From contig NC_087076.1 in the NCBI RefSeq assembly GCF_026151205.1, positions 3,307,902 through 3,371,901 on the forward strand: 64,000 nt of DNA, given 5' to 3'. The translations under genes were made by a program, and so were the position numbers. The notes beneath the pieces are model-generated. The model saw only the letters and a program-made list of their open reading frames with translations, had not been told where the DNA came from and searched no databases. Source of the DNA: Bolinopsis microptera (taxonomy: Eukaryota; Ctenophora; Tentaculata; Lobata; Bolinopsidae). This document shows, one piece after another, positions 33,191 through 46,639 of the stretch; positions within the stretch are counted from its first letter, which is position 1; each line of letters opens with the position of its first letter.

Positions 33191-33929
33191 TTCACTCGCC
33201 ATCAATTTCACGAAAAGAGCCATATTTGAATTTCGCATTGGATAAGCGTCTAAGTAAACCGCGTGGCGCGTGTCTGCGATAAATCTTTTCTTGTCAAATC
33301 GATATCTTCTCTTATTCGATACAAATTTTAACTAGTGATTTTCTGATACTCCACGAACATCTATGACTGTTGCTTCTGTTCCCGAAAGGTTGAGTTAAGC
33401 TTTCAATCCTTTGTTAATTTTTTTGTTCAATTTGTAAGGTTAAAACTCTTTCAGGTCCGATTTCCGGATAGTCTGGTGTCCAAAAGAACTCCAATTGTTC
33501 AAGGAGTTAAATTTATTCGGTGTGGGAAAACAGGTCAGTGCTAATTGCTGATCACCTGTCATTTGATTTGTCATGTCATAAAGTCATACGCTTCTTTTCC
33601 TTTTTGCATGGTTTGATGCCAGCTTGATTACAATTGTCATATGTCATCTGTCATTTGATTTTTCATTAAGTCATACGCTTCTTTCACTTTATCTATAGTT
33701 TCAATGCCAGCTGTAATACATATATCCAAGCAAGCAAAATTAATGATTTATAAACTTTTCTTTGTGGCACTTGCATGGTACTGTTCATCTCGTTTGCAAG
33801 TATTCTATGTGTATGTTTGTAGTGGTTTTAATGTCAGAAGAACACATATATTAACCTTGAAAGCTTGAAGCAAGCAAGATTATTCATTTTTCATTTTGGA
33901 GGCTACTATTTAATTAATTGGCCCCTTAA

Positions 33930-36900
33930 ATGGGGACAATTAGATTTAAATATCATTAAGTAATCAGTACATCTAGTATTCTAGTTCCTTTTATTAAACA
34001 ATTCAATAATTTCCAGTAGATAGGGACAATTAGATTAAAAGATCATTAAGTAATCAGTACATCTAGTTCTTTCTATTTAACAATTTAATGATTTCCAGTA
34101 GATGGGGACAATTAGATTTAGAGATCAGTACATCTAGTTCCTTCTATTTAATAGTTTAATGATTTCTACTAGATAGGGACAATTAGATTTAGAGATCATT
34201 ATAAGTAATCAGTTATACATCTAGTTCCTTTTATTTTAAAAGTCAATAACTTCCAGTAGATGGGGACAATTATATATTTTAGAGATCATTGAGTAATCAG
34301 TACATCTAGTTCCTTCTATTCAACAATTCAATAATTTCCAGTAGATGGGGACAATTAGATTTAGAGATCATTAAGTAATCAGTACATCTAGTTCCTTCTA
34401 TTTAATAGTTTAATGATTTCCAGTAGATGGGGACAACTAGATTTAGAGATCAGTACATCTAGTTCCTTCTATTTAATAGTTTAATGATTTCTACTAGATA
34501 GGGACAAGTTCATCTAGTATTCTAGTTCCTTTTAGTTAACAATTCAATAATTTCCAGTTATAGATGCAGGGGACAATTAGATTTAAAGATCATTAAGTAA
34601 TCAGTACATCTAGTTCCTTCTATTTAATAATTAAATAATTTCCAGTAGATGGGGACAATTCCATTTAGAGATCATTAAGTAATCAGTACATCTAGTTCCT
34701 TCTATTTAATAGTTTAATGATTTCCAGTGAATGGGGACAACTAGATTTAGAGATCAGTACATCTAGTTCCTTCTATTTAATAATTTAATGATTTCCAGTA
34801 GATGGGGACAATAAGATTTAAAGATCATTAAGTAATCACTACATCTAGTTCCTTCTATTTAATAATTTAATAATTTCCAGTAGATAGGGACAATTGGATT
34901 TAAAGATCATTAAGTAATAAGTACATCTAGTTCCTTCTATTTAATAATTTAATAATTACCAGTAGATGGGGACAATTAGATTTAGAGATCATTAAGTTAT
35001 CAGTACTTCTAGTTCTTTCTATTTAATAGTTTAATGATTTCTCATTTCCAGTAGATAGGGACAATTCGATTTAAAGATCATTAAGTAATAAGTACATCTA
35101 GTTCCTTCTATTTAATTGTTTGATGATTTCCAGTAGATGGGGACAATTAGATTTAAAGATCATTGAGTATAAGTAATCAGTACATCTAGTTCCTTCTATC
35201 TAATAATTTAATAATTTCCAGTAGATAGGAACAATTAGATTTAGAGATTATTAAGTTATCAGTACATCTAGTTCCTTCTATTTAATAGTTTAATGATTTC
35301 CAGTAGATGGGGACAATAAGATTAAAAGATCATTAAGTAATCAGTACTTTTAGTTCCTTCTATTTAATAATTTAATAATTTCCAGTAGATAGGGACAATT
35401 AGATTTAAAGATCATTGAGTATAAACTATAAGTAATCAGTACATCTAGTTCCTTCTATCTAATAATTTAATAATTTCTTGTAGATGGGGACAATTAGATT
35501 TAGAGACCATTAAGTTATCAGTACATCTAGTTCCTTCTATTTAATAGTTTAATGATTTCCAGTAGATGGGGACAATAAGATTAAAAGATCATTAAGTAAT
35601 CAGTACTTTTAGTTCCTTCTATTTAATAATTTAATAATTTCCAGTAGATAGGGACAATTAGATTTAAAGATCATCAAGTAATCAGTACATCTAGTTCCTT
35701 CTATTTAATAATTTCCAGTAGATAGGGACAATTAGATTTAAAGATCATTTAGTAATCACTTTTAAATAGTTTAATGATTTCCAGTATAGATAGGGACAAT
35801 CAGATTTAAAGATCATTATAAGTAATCAGTACATCTAGTTCCTTCTATGTAATAGTTTAATAATTTCCAGTAGATGGGAACAATTAGATTTAAAGATCAT
35901 TAAGTTATCAGTACATCTAGTTCCTTCTATTTAACAATTCAATAATTTCCAGTAGATGGGGACAATAAGATTTAAAGATCATTAAGTAATCAGTACATTT
36001 AGTTCCTTCTATTTAATAATTTAATAATTTCCAGTAGATAGGGACAATTAGATTTAAAGATCATCAAGTAATCACTTTTTAATGGTTTAATGATTTCCAG
36101 TAGATGGGGACAATTATATTTAAAGATCATTGAGTATAAGTAATCACTAATCAGTACATCTAGTTCTTTCTATTTAATAATTCAATAATTTCCAGTAGAT
36201 GGGGACAATAAGATTTAAAGATCATTAAGTAATCAGTACATCTAGTTCCTTCTATTTAACAATTCAATAATTTCCAGTAGATGGGGACAATAAGATTTAA
36301 AGATCATTAAGCAATCAGTACATCTAGTTCCTTCTATTTAACAATTCAATAATTTCCAATAGATGGGGAAAATAAGATTTAAAGATCATTAAGTAATCAG
36401 TACATCTAGTTCTTTCTATTTAATAATTTAATAATTTCCAGTAGATAGGGACAATTAGATTTAAAGATCATTAAGTAATCAGTACATCTAGTTCCTTCTT
36501 TTTAATAATTTCCAGTAGATAGGGACAATTAGATTTAAAGATCATTAATTAATCACTTTTTAATGGTTTAATGATTTCCAGTAGATGGGGACAATTAGAT
36601 TTAGAGATCATTATAAGTAATCAGTACATCTAGTTCCTTCTATTTAACAATTCAATAATTTCCAGTAGATGGGGAAAAAAAGATTTAAAGATCATTTAGT
36701 AATCAGTACATCTAGTTCCTTCTATTTAATAGTTTAATAATTTCCAGTAGATGGGGACAATTAGATTTAAAGATCATTAAGTAATCAGTACATCTAGTTC
36801 CTTCTATTTAACAATTCAATAATTTCCAGTAGATGGGGACAATAAGATTTAAAGATCATTAAGTAATCAGTACATTTAGTTCCTTCTATTTAATAATTTA

Positions 36901-37345
36901 ATAATTTCCAGTAGATAGGGACAATTAGATTTAAAGATCATCAATTGTAATCACTTTTTAATAGTTTAATGATTTCCAGTAGATGGGGACAATTAGATTT
37001 AGAGATCATTGAGTATAAGTAATCACTAATCAGTACATCTAGTTCTTTCTATTTAATAATTTAATAATTTCCAGTAGATAGGGACAATTAGATTTAAAGA
37101 TCATTAAGTAATCAGTACATCTAGTTCCTTCTATCTAATAATTTCCAGTAGATAGGGACAATTAGATTTAAAGATCATTAAGTAATCACTACATCAAGTT
37201 CTTTCTATTTAATAATTTAATGATTTCCAGTAGATGGGGACAATTCGATTCAGAGTTGCTTCTATTTAAAAATTGAATAATTTCTTGTAGATTATTATAT
37301 ATAGGGGCAGTTATAGATTAAGTAATCAGTACATCTAGTTCCTTC
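33930..37345. repeat. 3.4-kb minisatellite, ~82-bp unit
   Basis: Around 40 imperfect copies of a unit containing GTTCCTTCTATTTAATAATT, TTTCCAGTAGATGGGGACAA and AGATCATTAAGTAATCAGTA. Units vary from about 60 to 95 bp through internal deletions, a shared TATAAGTAATCA insertion and G/A changes in GATAGGG/GATGGGG. It lies in the tentative large intron of the MULE/SWIM gene. Confidence 0.93.
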
Positions 37346-37492
37346 TATTTAACAATTTGATATTGTAAAATTTGTATTGCAGTATGATCTGTATTAGTTA
37401 CTTATTGTATGTGTTGTACAATGTACATTGTACAGTGTATTCCTGTTTTTCAGAATATATATTGTATGATATTTAGGTCGATTAATTCAGTA

Positions 37493-37542
37493 TCGCTCTA
37501 TTATAATAGAGCGACTCAACTGATGTTATAACATCAGTTGAG
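37493..37542. repeat. Two abutting perfect palindromes
   Basis: 37493-37514 is a perfect 22-bp palindrome centred on ATTATAAT, with arms TCGCTCT. Directly abutting it, 37515-37542 is a perfect 28-bp palindrome centred on GTTATAAC, with arms CTCAACTGAT. They lie in otherwise unremarkable AT-rich DNA after the minisatellite. Confidence 0.9.
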
Positions 37543-39561
37543 TTGAGTCACCTTATAATTTAGTATACGATTTTGGAGTTCCGTTTCTGAGTTTGTTTTA
37601 TTTCAGCTGTTATAAGCGAACCTAATATTTATGTGAGCCAGTTAATACTTCTATTTTAATGTGATTTAATCCACTTTGTACTTACTACTAATGTATCAAC
37701 AACAACAAAAAGCTAGCCTTTATCAATAGAAAAAAGCTAGCCTTTAAACCCAATTAAATTTCACTTCTAAACTGTGTCCATCTCTCATACGTTCCATATG
37801 TTTGGTGTATACTTTTATGAATGTGTAATATGGGATACCATTATACATTCTCAACATTGAATCTTATAAATTAATATTAATTTTCTTTGGCGTGTGTTTC
37901 TTTAATAGTTCAGACAAATGTATTGGTATCAGTATTTATATCAGTACTGTTGAAGGTTAACAGTATATATTTACATTATGAGTCATAATTTATGACCATT
38001 GTCAGTAACACGTCTATCTATTAAATGGTGTCAAGAAACAAAAATGAATGTGGTTCCTGCTATTTGCTGATTAAGCCAATATAGTTATTATAGCTGCTGG
38101 AAGGTAAAAGCTTGGACCGAAATGCTGAATATAATTAATCTTGTAGTATAGACATAGTAGCTGTGTCCTTGCGATTTAACATACTTATTACTTATGCTAA
38201 CATTTTTCTCAGCTTGAGGTGGCTACTCGATGAGGGCTTTCGAGAAGTGAAAGATGGTGCACTACAGTATCAGATAAAGAAACATGACCAGAAGGAAAGA
38301 ATGTTCACATACATTAAGCAGAAAATAGAAACGTTCACTGAAACCGCTTTTTATGTCAAAGGAAGTGGGGTATGTTTTCTATTTTATCTCGAACAAGTTG
38401 TATCTTCTACAATAAAATATATGTTTATATTCTTATGGAATGGACAGTTTTGTATGGTTCACCTTTTTTCAGTACTATCTATTCATGAAATGGAACATGA
38501 TACTGATTTCAAAACTTATGGACTGTATCTGTATATTTATATAAGTAACTCGAAGCCAGGGAGTAAGATTTATTCACACTGCTACAATCTACATGAAAAC
38601 ATAAAAACATAATTACATAATACATGACAACATAATTGATTTCGATTACGTACTAAACTGTGGCTTTTTTCAGGCCAGAACCTCCAAACCAAAAACTTAT
38701 ACAAAATGTATAAAAAGGTCGGGAGTTACAGCTGCCACATGGGAGCACAAAGGTCGGTATTTTCGGATCAGAGAACGAAAGAGGTAAGCAACTATTGTTC
38801 AAACATTAACGATTACGCTATGTAGTTAAAACAATAAATGATAGTTGAAACAATAAATTGTTTTTAGTTTTGTCTGTTCAACAACATAGATTTAAATATT
38901 GCTGGTTTTTAATACAGACTTAAAGCCGTCTATCAAATACTTCACTTCATCAAATTGATATGTATGTATACTGATACATTGCAACTTTTTTAGGTCAAGA
39001 ATCAAGATATTCATATTTCTATTTTCCAATAAATAGGTTCAATTGCCGGGCTGATGAAAGAATAACAAGACAGCCCCGTGTTAAAGTGTGTCGGGGGTCG
39101 GATTTACCCAACAAGACCATAAAGACTGGTTGTCAAGCATACATCCAAGTGAGTTTTTCCAAAACCGTGTCCAAGTATCTTGTTGAAAACCAGATAGCCA
39201 GTGATATGTTTTGATTTTTAGATCTGCTGATTTTCATTTGTCATGCTGTATATTGTTCTTTTGGAGACTGCAAAACTAACTCCCAGGACCTAGTTTGTCT
39301 GGTCTATGTTTTCTAAATATTTCTACTTATTCTTGAATAATCAAGCACGTCCTTAAATGTATATAAAGTTTAATACATGAAATGCGTATACTTAGAATAA
39401 ACTCTTCCCAGTGCTATGTGTTCGATGTTCTTGATGTGAAGTACAACTCTTACACCCAATCGGAGTTGAAAGATGTGGGACTTGACTGTTTGGCTCTAAA
39501 TGCCGATGAAATGTTTGGAATCTTTTTCAGCTTCCACCACGAAACCCACGAAAATTGGTAA

Positions 39562-41090
39562 GCCCCCTCCCTTCCCCCTCCCTCCCTCCTCCCTTTCATC
39601 CTCCCTCACACCCTCCCTCCCTCCCTCCCTCCCTCCCTCCCTCCCTCCCTCCCTCCCTCCCTTTCATCCTCCCTCCCTTTCATCCTCCCTCTCATCCTCC
39701 CTCCCTCCCTCCCTCCCTCCCTCCCTCCCTCCCTCCCTCCCTCCCTCCCTCCCTCCCTCCCTCCCTCCCTCCCTCCCTTTCATCCTCCCTTTCATCCTCC
39801 CTCACATCATCACTTCCTCCCTCCCTCCCTCCCTCCCTTTCATCCTCCCTTTCATCCTCCCTCACATCATCACTTCCTCCCTCCCTCCCTCCCTCCCTCC
39901 CTCCCTCCCTCCCTCCCTCCCTCCCTCCCTCCCTCCCTCCCTCCCTCCCTCCCTCCCTCCCTCCCTCCCTCACTCCCTCCCTCCCTCCCTCCTCCCTCCC
40001 TCCCTCCCTCCCTCCCTCCCTCCCTCCCTCCCTCCCTCCCTCCCTCCCTTTCATCCTCCCTCCCTCCCTCCCTCCCTCCCTTTCATCCTCCCTCCCTCCC
40101 TCCCTCCCTCCCTCCCTCCCTCCCTCCCTCCCTCCCTCCCTCCCTCCCTCCCTCCCTCCCTCCCTCCCTCCCTCCCTTTCATCCTCCCTCCCTCCCTCCC
40201 TCCCTCCCTCCCTCCCTCCCTCCCTCCCTCCCTCCCTCCTCCCTCCCTCCCTCCCTCCCTCCCTCCCTCCCTCCTCCCTCCCCCCTCCCTCCCTCCCTCC
40301 CTCCCTCCCTCCCTCCCTCCCTCCCTCCCTCCCTTTCATCCTCCCTCCCTCCCTCCCTCCCTTTCATCCTCCCTCCCTCCCTCCCTCCCTCCCTCCCTTT
40401 CATCCTCCCTCCCTCCCTCCCTCCCTCCCTCCCTCCCTCCCTCCCTCCCTCCCTCCCTCCCTCCCTCCCTCCCTCCCTCCCTCCCTCCCTCCCTCCGTCC
40501 CTTTCATCCTCCCTCCCTCCCTCCCTCCCTCCCTTTCATCCTCCCTCCCTCCCTCCCTTTCATCCTCCCTCTCATCCTCCCTCCCTCCCTCCCTCCCTCC
40601 CTCCCTCCCCTCCCTCCATCCCTCCCTCCCTTTCATCCTCCCTCCCTCCCTCCCTTTCATCCGTCCCTCTCATCCTCCCTTCCCTCCCTCCCTCCCTCCC
40701 TCCCTCCATCCCGCCCTCCCTCCCTCCTCTCCCTCCCCCTTTTTTTTTTCCCCCCCTTTTTTAAAAAAAAATTTTTATTTTTTTCCCCCCCCCCCCCCCT
40801 CCCTCCCTCCCTCCCTCCCTCCCTTTCAACCCTTTCCCCCCCTTTCATCCTCCCCCCTCCCTCCCTTTCACTCCCCCCCTCCCCCCTCCCTCCCTCCCCC
40901 TTTTCCCTCCCTCCCTCCCCCCCCCTCCCCCCCCTCCCTCCCTCCCTCCCCCCTCCCTCCCTCCCCCCCCCCTCCCCCTCCCTCCCCCCTTTTTAACCTC
41001 CCCTCCCCATCCTCCCTTTCCCCCACTCCTCCCTTCTTTCCCCCTCCTCCCTCCCTCCCTTTCCTTTCCCCCCCCCTCCCTCAAAAATAA
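39562..41090. repeat. (CCCT)n microsatellite with TTTCATCCT interruptions
   Basis: A near-continuous CCCT tract lies in an intron of the MULE/SWIM gene. Recurrent CCCTTTCATCCTCCCT units and a duplicated CACATCATCACTTCCTCCC block (about 39800, 39862) show higher-order duplication. From about 40735 it degrades into long C, T and A homopolymers. The 500-residue Pro/Ser open frames are artefacts. Confidence 0.9.
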
Positions 41091-43066
41091 AACTAATTTT
41101 AGTGGCCATCTTCAAGACCGACATTCAATCCGAAAGTTGTGGACATACAAAAACGAAAAGTCAACAAATGGCAACTTTTGGCTTTTTAAAGGGCAATATT
41201 TGGTTTAAAGAGATCACAACATACTTGGGGAAGCCAAACTTTTAAAATTGGAATTTCTTTCCTACTCGATCAGTAATTTTAACCCCTTTAAAAAAAGTTT
41301 TTAAAAAACCCCTTTTTGGGGAAATTAGGTTTAAAAAACTTTCTAAAAAATTTTTTTGCGAATTAGGTTACACTCCCGTATTCCCATTTTATTCTGCGAA
41401 ACACGCAATTGTGTATTGGTTTAACTTCAGTTACTGGTTGTGAATATATACAAATATTTCAGAGTCTATGCGATACCCTGTGAACATGGACAACCGTCTG
41501 TGGTTCCCAAGCAGTAACCGACATAAGAAATATCGTAACGGTAAAAGGTCTAGAAAAAGATAGAGCTCGAGGCCATTATCGAAGAACTACGTCATGAAGG
41601 AAACTCGGTCCACTACGTCGATGAGCCGGACAAGGTTATTTAAATTTTTGAATGAAGTCTCCTTGAAATTGTTGCCATGTATTGTATTCAGTTTAAAATA
41701 AATATAAAATACTTTAATATTTTAGGATGGTTTTCAATTTTGGTAGTGATTGTTTTTTAATTTGCTAAACATTCTTTAAGGAAAATCCTCGGAATTCGAA
41801 GATGCTTTTGGTCTACCAGAACCAGACGCAAAAGGATATATACTTAAACAGTTTTGGTACCGTCTTGTTTATGGACAGTACGCACAGGACAAATCATTAC
41901 AACTTGCCACTGTTTTTGCTCGCCTGTAGAACACCCCAAGGATACCAGGTTATAATTGGTGACTTTTTTAGTTGGTTTTTATAAGGCAAGAGTCTGATTC
42001 ACAGTATATGTCTTTTTTGTTTCGGTTAGAAATAGAATGATCAATGATAAAAGTTAATTATCAATTTAAACGTAATATATGAAGGTGGCCCAAAATACCT
42101 ACCCACACGGTTCCTGTCCTATGAGCAGATTCTAACCAATTAGACCATTGATTGAGGTGAAGAAATCACAGATTAAGTGTCGAGATCATGTATCCGCCAG
42201 ATCTTAAAATGGTCATAAACCCGGTTTAGTTGTAAACAACCAACTATTATTTTGGGGAAGCACTTCAATTATCAAACCACATGTGTCTGGAGTTCCTAAC
42301 TCAAAACGTTCTCACTTTGTGGTGACAAAAGAGAAAAAAGAGGGAGTGGTACGCCACTCCCTCTGTAATTGATGAAAATTTTACGAATATTTCAGGAAAT
42401 CTAAGTTGACCCATATCTAAACTCTCTGAAATTTGCAAGCACTTCTAATGCCAATTATGTGAGTTATTTAAGGTGGGTTGCTAATTTTGGGCCAGCCTGA
42501 AGTATTACTCTATATATGTAATATATATAGGTTATAATTATCATGATTAATTTTACCCTGGCCTCAGGTGTCGCTTTTTTCATATCGTGTTCTAACACCG
42601 AACGGCGAGGAGATCATAGCAGAAGCCCTGTCGGTCATAAAGGGGTGGAATCCGGGAATGGCCCCTACATACTGTATGACCGACCAGGACATAGCGGAGA
42701 TCAACGCCATGAGGGCAATCTTTCAAGGAATTCGTCCCTTTTGGTGCGACTTCCATGTTAACAGGCTTGGGATAAAAGAATTAAGTGCATCTTCAAGCTA
42801 AAAGACCTCGTAAAAGAGTTAGTTTCCTGCCACATTGATTTTCATTTAGGAAGTTTTGGAATGATCAGGATCAGTGATCACTCGATTGGAAAATTTGCAA
42901 TTTATACGATTTATAACATGATATTTGATATTGCATTTAAGTGTTTATTGTGTGTTTTGGTACATAGAATTGTTATTCAAGTTAATTGTCATACTTTCTG
43001 CAGACGTTCCCCTGCACAGAGATACGACAATGACAGAGGTATAGTTTTGATTTTGTTAGCATACGT

Positions 43067-43406
43067 GGGCAGGTTTCCATCAGCGCTCACGATCGCTTAG
43101 TTAGCGCTTTTTAAAAAAAGCCGTTTTTAATCGATTATAAGCGGTTCAAAAAAATCGCTTATAGTCGACTATAATTGATGTAGTAAATTAAAAAAGCGCT
43201 TTTGTTTCCAGTAGGATTGGCTATTACAAGTGGTGGAAAAGCGGTCGGCCAGATAAGCGATTCGTAGTCGTTTTTTTGAACCATTTATAAGCATTTAAGC
43301 GCTTATAGGTTAAAGCTATAAGTTGGTTGCAATTTAGCTGATTATAAAGCGCTAAATAAGCGATTATCAGCGCTGATAACAAAATTTCATTTGAGGAAAC
43401 CTGCCC
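43067..43406. mobile_element. ~340-bp inverted-repeat element (MITE-like)
   Basis: The ends are GGGCAGGTTTCC at 43067-43078 and GGAAACCTGCCC at 43395-43406. The interior is rich in AGCGCTTATAA-type words in both orientations (TCAGCGCT, AATCGCTTAT, TTAGCGCTTT), giving long imperfect self-complementarity. No clear target duplication. It lies in an intron of the MULE/SWIM gene. Confidence 0.65.
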
Positions 43407-45244
43407 ATAGTGTTGCACTAGTTTTAATGATTTCAGCTAAATTACATTGTTTCCTTCAAAACCTGGATCATATATATTAGAGGCATTTGGACAGATCCAC
43501 GGCTATATCTAACTTAAGTTTTATTTTCAGCAAAAGTTGAAGCGTTCGAATGCATGCTGTATTTAATGTACGCAGAGACCCCAACATCCACCTTCCGACG
43601 CTCGAATCGACCAATATTTCGAGGAAAGATTATGGAAGGTGATGACCAGTGACCTCTGTCTACGTAATCCCACATTTAGTAGCTATGTCCTCTATTACGC
43701 AGATCGAAGAGAAGTAAGATTTTTTGTGAAATTCTTAATTCTTTCGTTGGCATCATACATTTTGAGTTTGTTAAAACTCGAATTGAATGACGAAATGATG
43801 ACGGCTGTACCGGGTACCCAGAACAAAAAAGAGGCTTGAATGTTGACAAGCAGATGTTCAATTACCTTAAAATATCTCTTTATAAATAATCTTTTTCAGT
43901 ATTGGGCTAGTGCCGTACAGAAATCCTGGAAGCTCTTGCTGGGGGTCAGAACAAACAATGGAATAGAGTCGCTTAACAATGTTTTGAAACACAGAGTGTT
44001 TAATGGCGTATCCGCCCACATCGTTCCTTCCTCAGCTGCTAGCCTCTCTGGTTTTTGACTTTATCCCAAACAGGCTGCAGACGTATAGTCACAAGGTAAA
44101 AGTTTTTAAAAACATAATGCTTACCAATGAGAATATGAGCAAACAATAACGATCGTCGAATATAAACATATTTGATTTTCGGTTTTTATTTCTTCGCTAG
44201 TTGTTTTATAGAATCAGTTCGCATGCATAAACCATGAGCGCAAAGTTAGCCCAATTAAGCCCATAGACAATAGTCATATAGATATCAAGTTACAAAATTA
44301 TAAAATAAATTTATTCATCAGATGATATCAGACTCCGTGAGTTATAAGAGGATCGGTTTCACAGAACCATGTGTTACCATCATTCTTTAATGGTATCCCG
44401 TCTAAGAATCTCATCTTGGTGAAGGTTTATATTTATAAATGTACAGCTTCTTTGTTTTCGGATATTTGACATTTTTTAAACCCAAATGTATGTCACTACA
44501 AAGTTATTGTTCAGGATATGAACTTAGTAATTTTCAGGAAAGTTATTTTCGATCCTTCGAAAAAACTAAAGACGACATCAGGAAACTGGGTGACCAATAT
44601 GTTTGTCAGGACAAATGATTCTGAAGGGAAAATCCCTTCGCGTACAAGGGAATTAATACTTAATAGACTAGGATTTGTTGCAACTTGTCTCCAAAAATCT
44701 GATTTAGTCGTTATTGAGTCTCGCACTTTGATTATCTTTCAAGCAATTTCTACTTTTTTCTGAATAGAATTATTGATGACAGTTTCTGATAAAAGTAACA
44801 GAAACTGTAATATTGAGCCTATTCTGAAGAACATCCAGAAATTACTGAATGTTAGTTTCACCATTAGCTGACCAATAACTATTGCAGACCACAGTTTATA
44901 GAAGTAATTTACCATGAGCTAACATCATGATCAGATACTAGAATCCTTTCTAAATTCCTTTCTAAACTTGCAAAAATCTTAGGTATCTCTATCGGAAGAA
45001 GTCAGGTGTGACTGCATAAGATTCCGTGGCACACCGACGTTACCGTGCAAACATGTGCTAGCGATTTTGAGGATATATGAAATTGACTGGACGCAACTCC
45101 CGACCACATTCAGGTAAAACTTTTTTTTTGTTTAACATGATTGCCTCACGATAAAGTCAATAGGTTATTTCCTGTCGGCGAACCCTTGTCGAGTTCAAAG
45201 TTTGGCCTTGAATTTAAATTGAAGCTATCATGATCAAGGTTCCA

Positions 45245-45440
45245 TGATCAGGGTGAAATATTGACTGAGGACGTCCGCCAAAAATCGCAGATTTTCAGAT
45301 CACCCCCTCCCCTGTCCGGGTGTGTCCGAACAGGGGACACACTGTTCTGGATTTTCAGAAATCAACCCCCCCCCCCCCCCCCCCCCGTGTCCGTATTTCA
45401 GGATTTATCCGAATCCTGAAATACGGACCAAAACCACCCC
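45245..45440. repeat. C-tract and small hairpin repeat
   Basis: A ~23-nt C run is followed by a 14-bp perfect inverted repeat, CCGTATTTCAGGAT (45391-45404) and ATCCTGAAATACGG (45413-45426), with an 8-nt loop. Upstream, GTCCGAACAGGGGACACAC adds partial symmetry. The style resembles the TTTGTCCG repeat at 8225-8290. Confidence 0.45.
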
Positions 45441-46639
45441 ACCTCCCTGACTTCATAAGTAAATAGTCTGGCCCTGGGACATTGCTCTCGAATTCAATCG
45501 AGATCAAAATGTGATGGTTATAACAAGTGTGCCCGCATCCGTTTACTTCATTGTTGTATCTCTGAACTGTAGTAAAACTTAGCCTCGTATTTAAACCCTA
45601 ATTTGTAATGAACCAAAGCTTTAAACCGAAGTTTTAGAACTTGATTCGGAACAGCGAATGTAAAAATTTCCGGATATATTCAATATTGTTGGTTGCTTGC
45701 TGAAACGGCTGCTGATCATGCATCAATCTTAGTGAATTAATTTCATCAGACGTCAATATTATTGAACTTTAATTTGCTAAAAATTGTTAACAGAAAATAT
45801 AAAACTATTTTTAAAACTGTTTCTTCTCACTAGCTCACTAGCAATTTGTAACTTAAAGTTTTGGCTATCAGCTGTCATCCTATAAATACAAATTATTGTT
45901 AAAAGTTGACCAAGATTTTTTCAGACTAAGTCCTCATCTCAGCGTCGACAGCACTCTAGGTAGAAACGTTTCTACTGAGTTACCTCAGCAAGTTTATTTT
46001 GGCCCCGACCGTGACCATCAGCTGCCGGATGAAGATGAGGGATCATGCACTAATGAACCAATCGAAGTAATCGATCAATCGTGTTCTAGTGAGGAGGTAC
46101 CAGGCCCCAGTACTGCAGATAAGGATCTTGACTTTAACAAGTCATTTAGCATCTTAAGTGACCTCAAGACTCAAATGTTCAGGTAATATTATATATTATA
46201 ATTAGCAGAAGCTCTCTAAGGGAAGAATTTTATTCCTGATTCCTCCTCGATCATTCAAAATATTGGTTCACTTAACAAAAATGTAATTTGATTGAATTAA
46301 TGAGTCATTAACATAGTATCACTACAAAGAATCCTTATTTTAACGTAATTTGCTTCTATAAAGATCAATGTCTCAGACATAGCCTCATGAATTGAACTCG
46401 ATTTCAATCATTGTGCTCACAATCATTGCAACAAATGGTTATCAATCAATCGAACCAATCATTTGATAATCAACCGAATGGATCAAAACCACAATAATCA
46501 GATACGCAACACCTTTCAAAATATATCTACAGGATTCCTGCATCTAAAAGGGGAGAACTCCTCAAACTTATGGAAGACACTGTTAGAGACCAGCTTATAC
46601 CCTCGTAAGTCTTTAAAATTTAACTACTTCCTTCTGAAT

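Noticed and set aside
31051-37345. Possible CRISPR arrays
   Set aside because: The repeats are directly tandem with no unique spacers, and the genome is eukaryotic.
39500-41090. About 500-aa Pro/Ser and Gly/Arg/Glu frames
   Set aside because: Products of the (CCCT)n tract. They read through a splice donor of the preceding exon.
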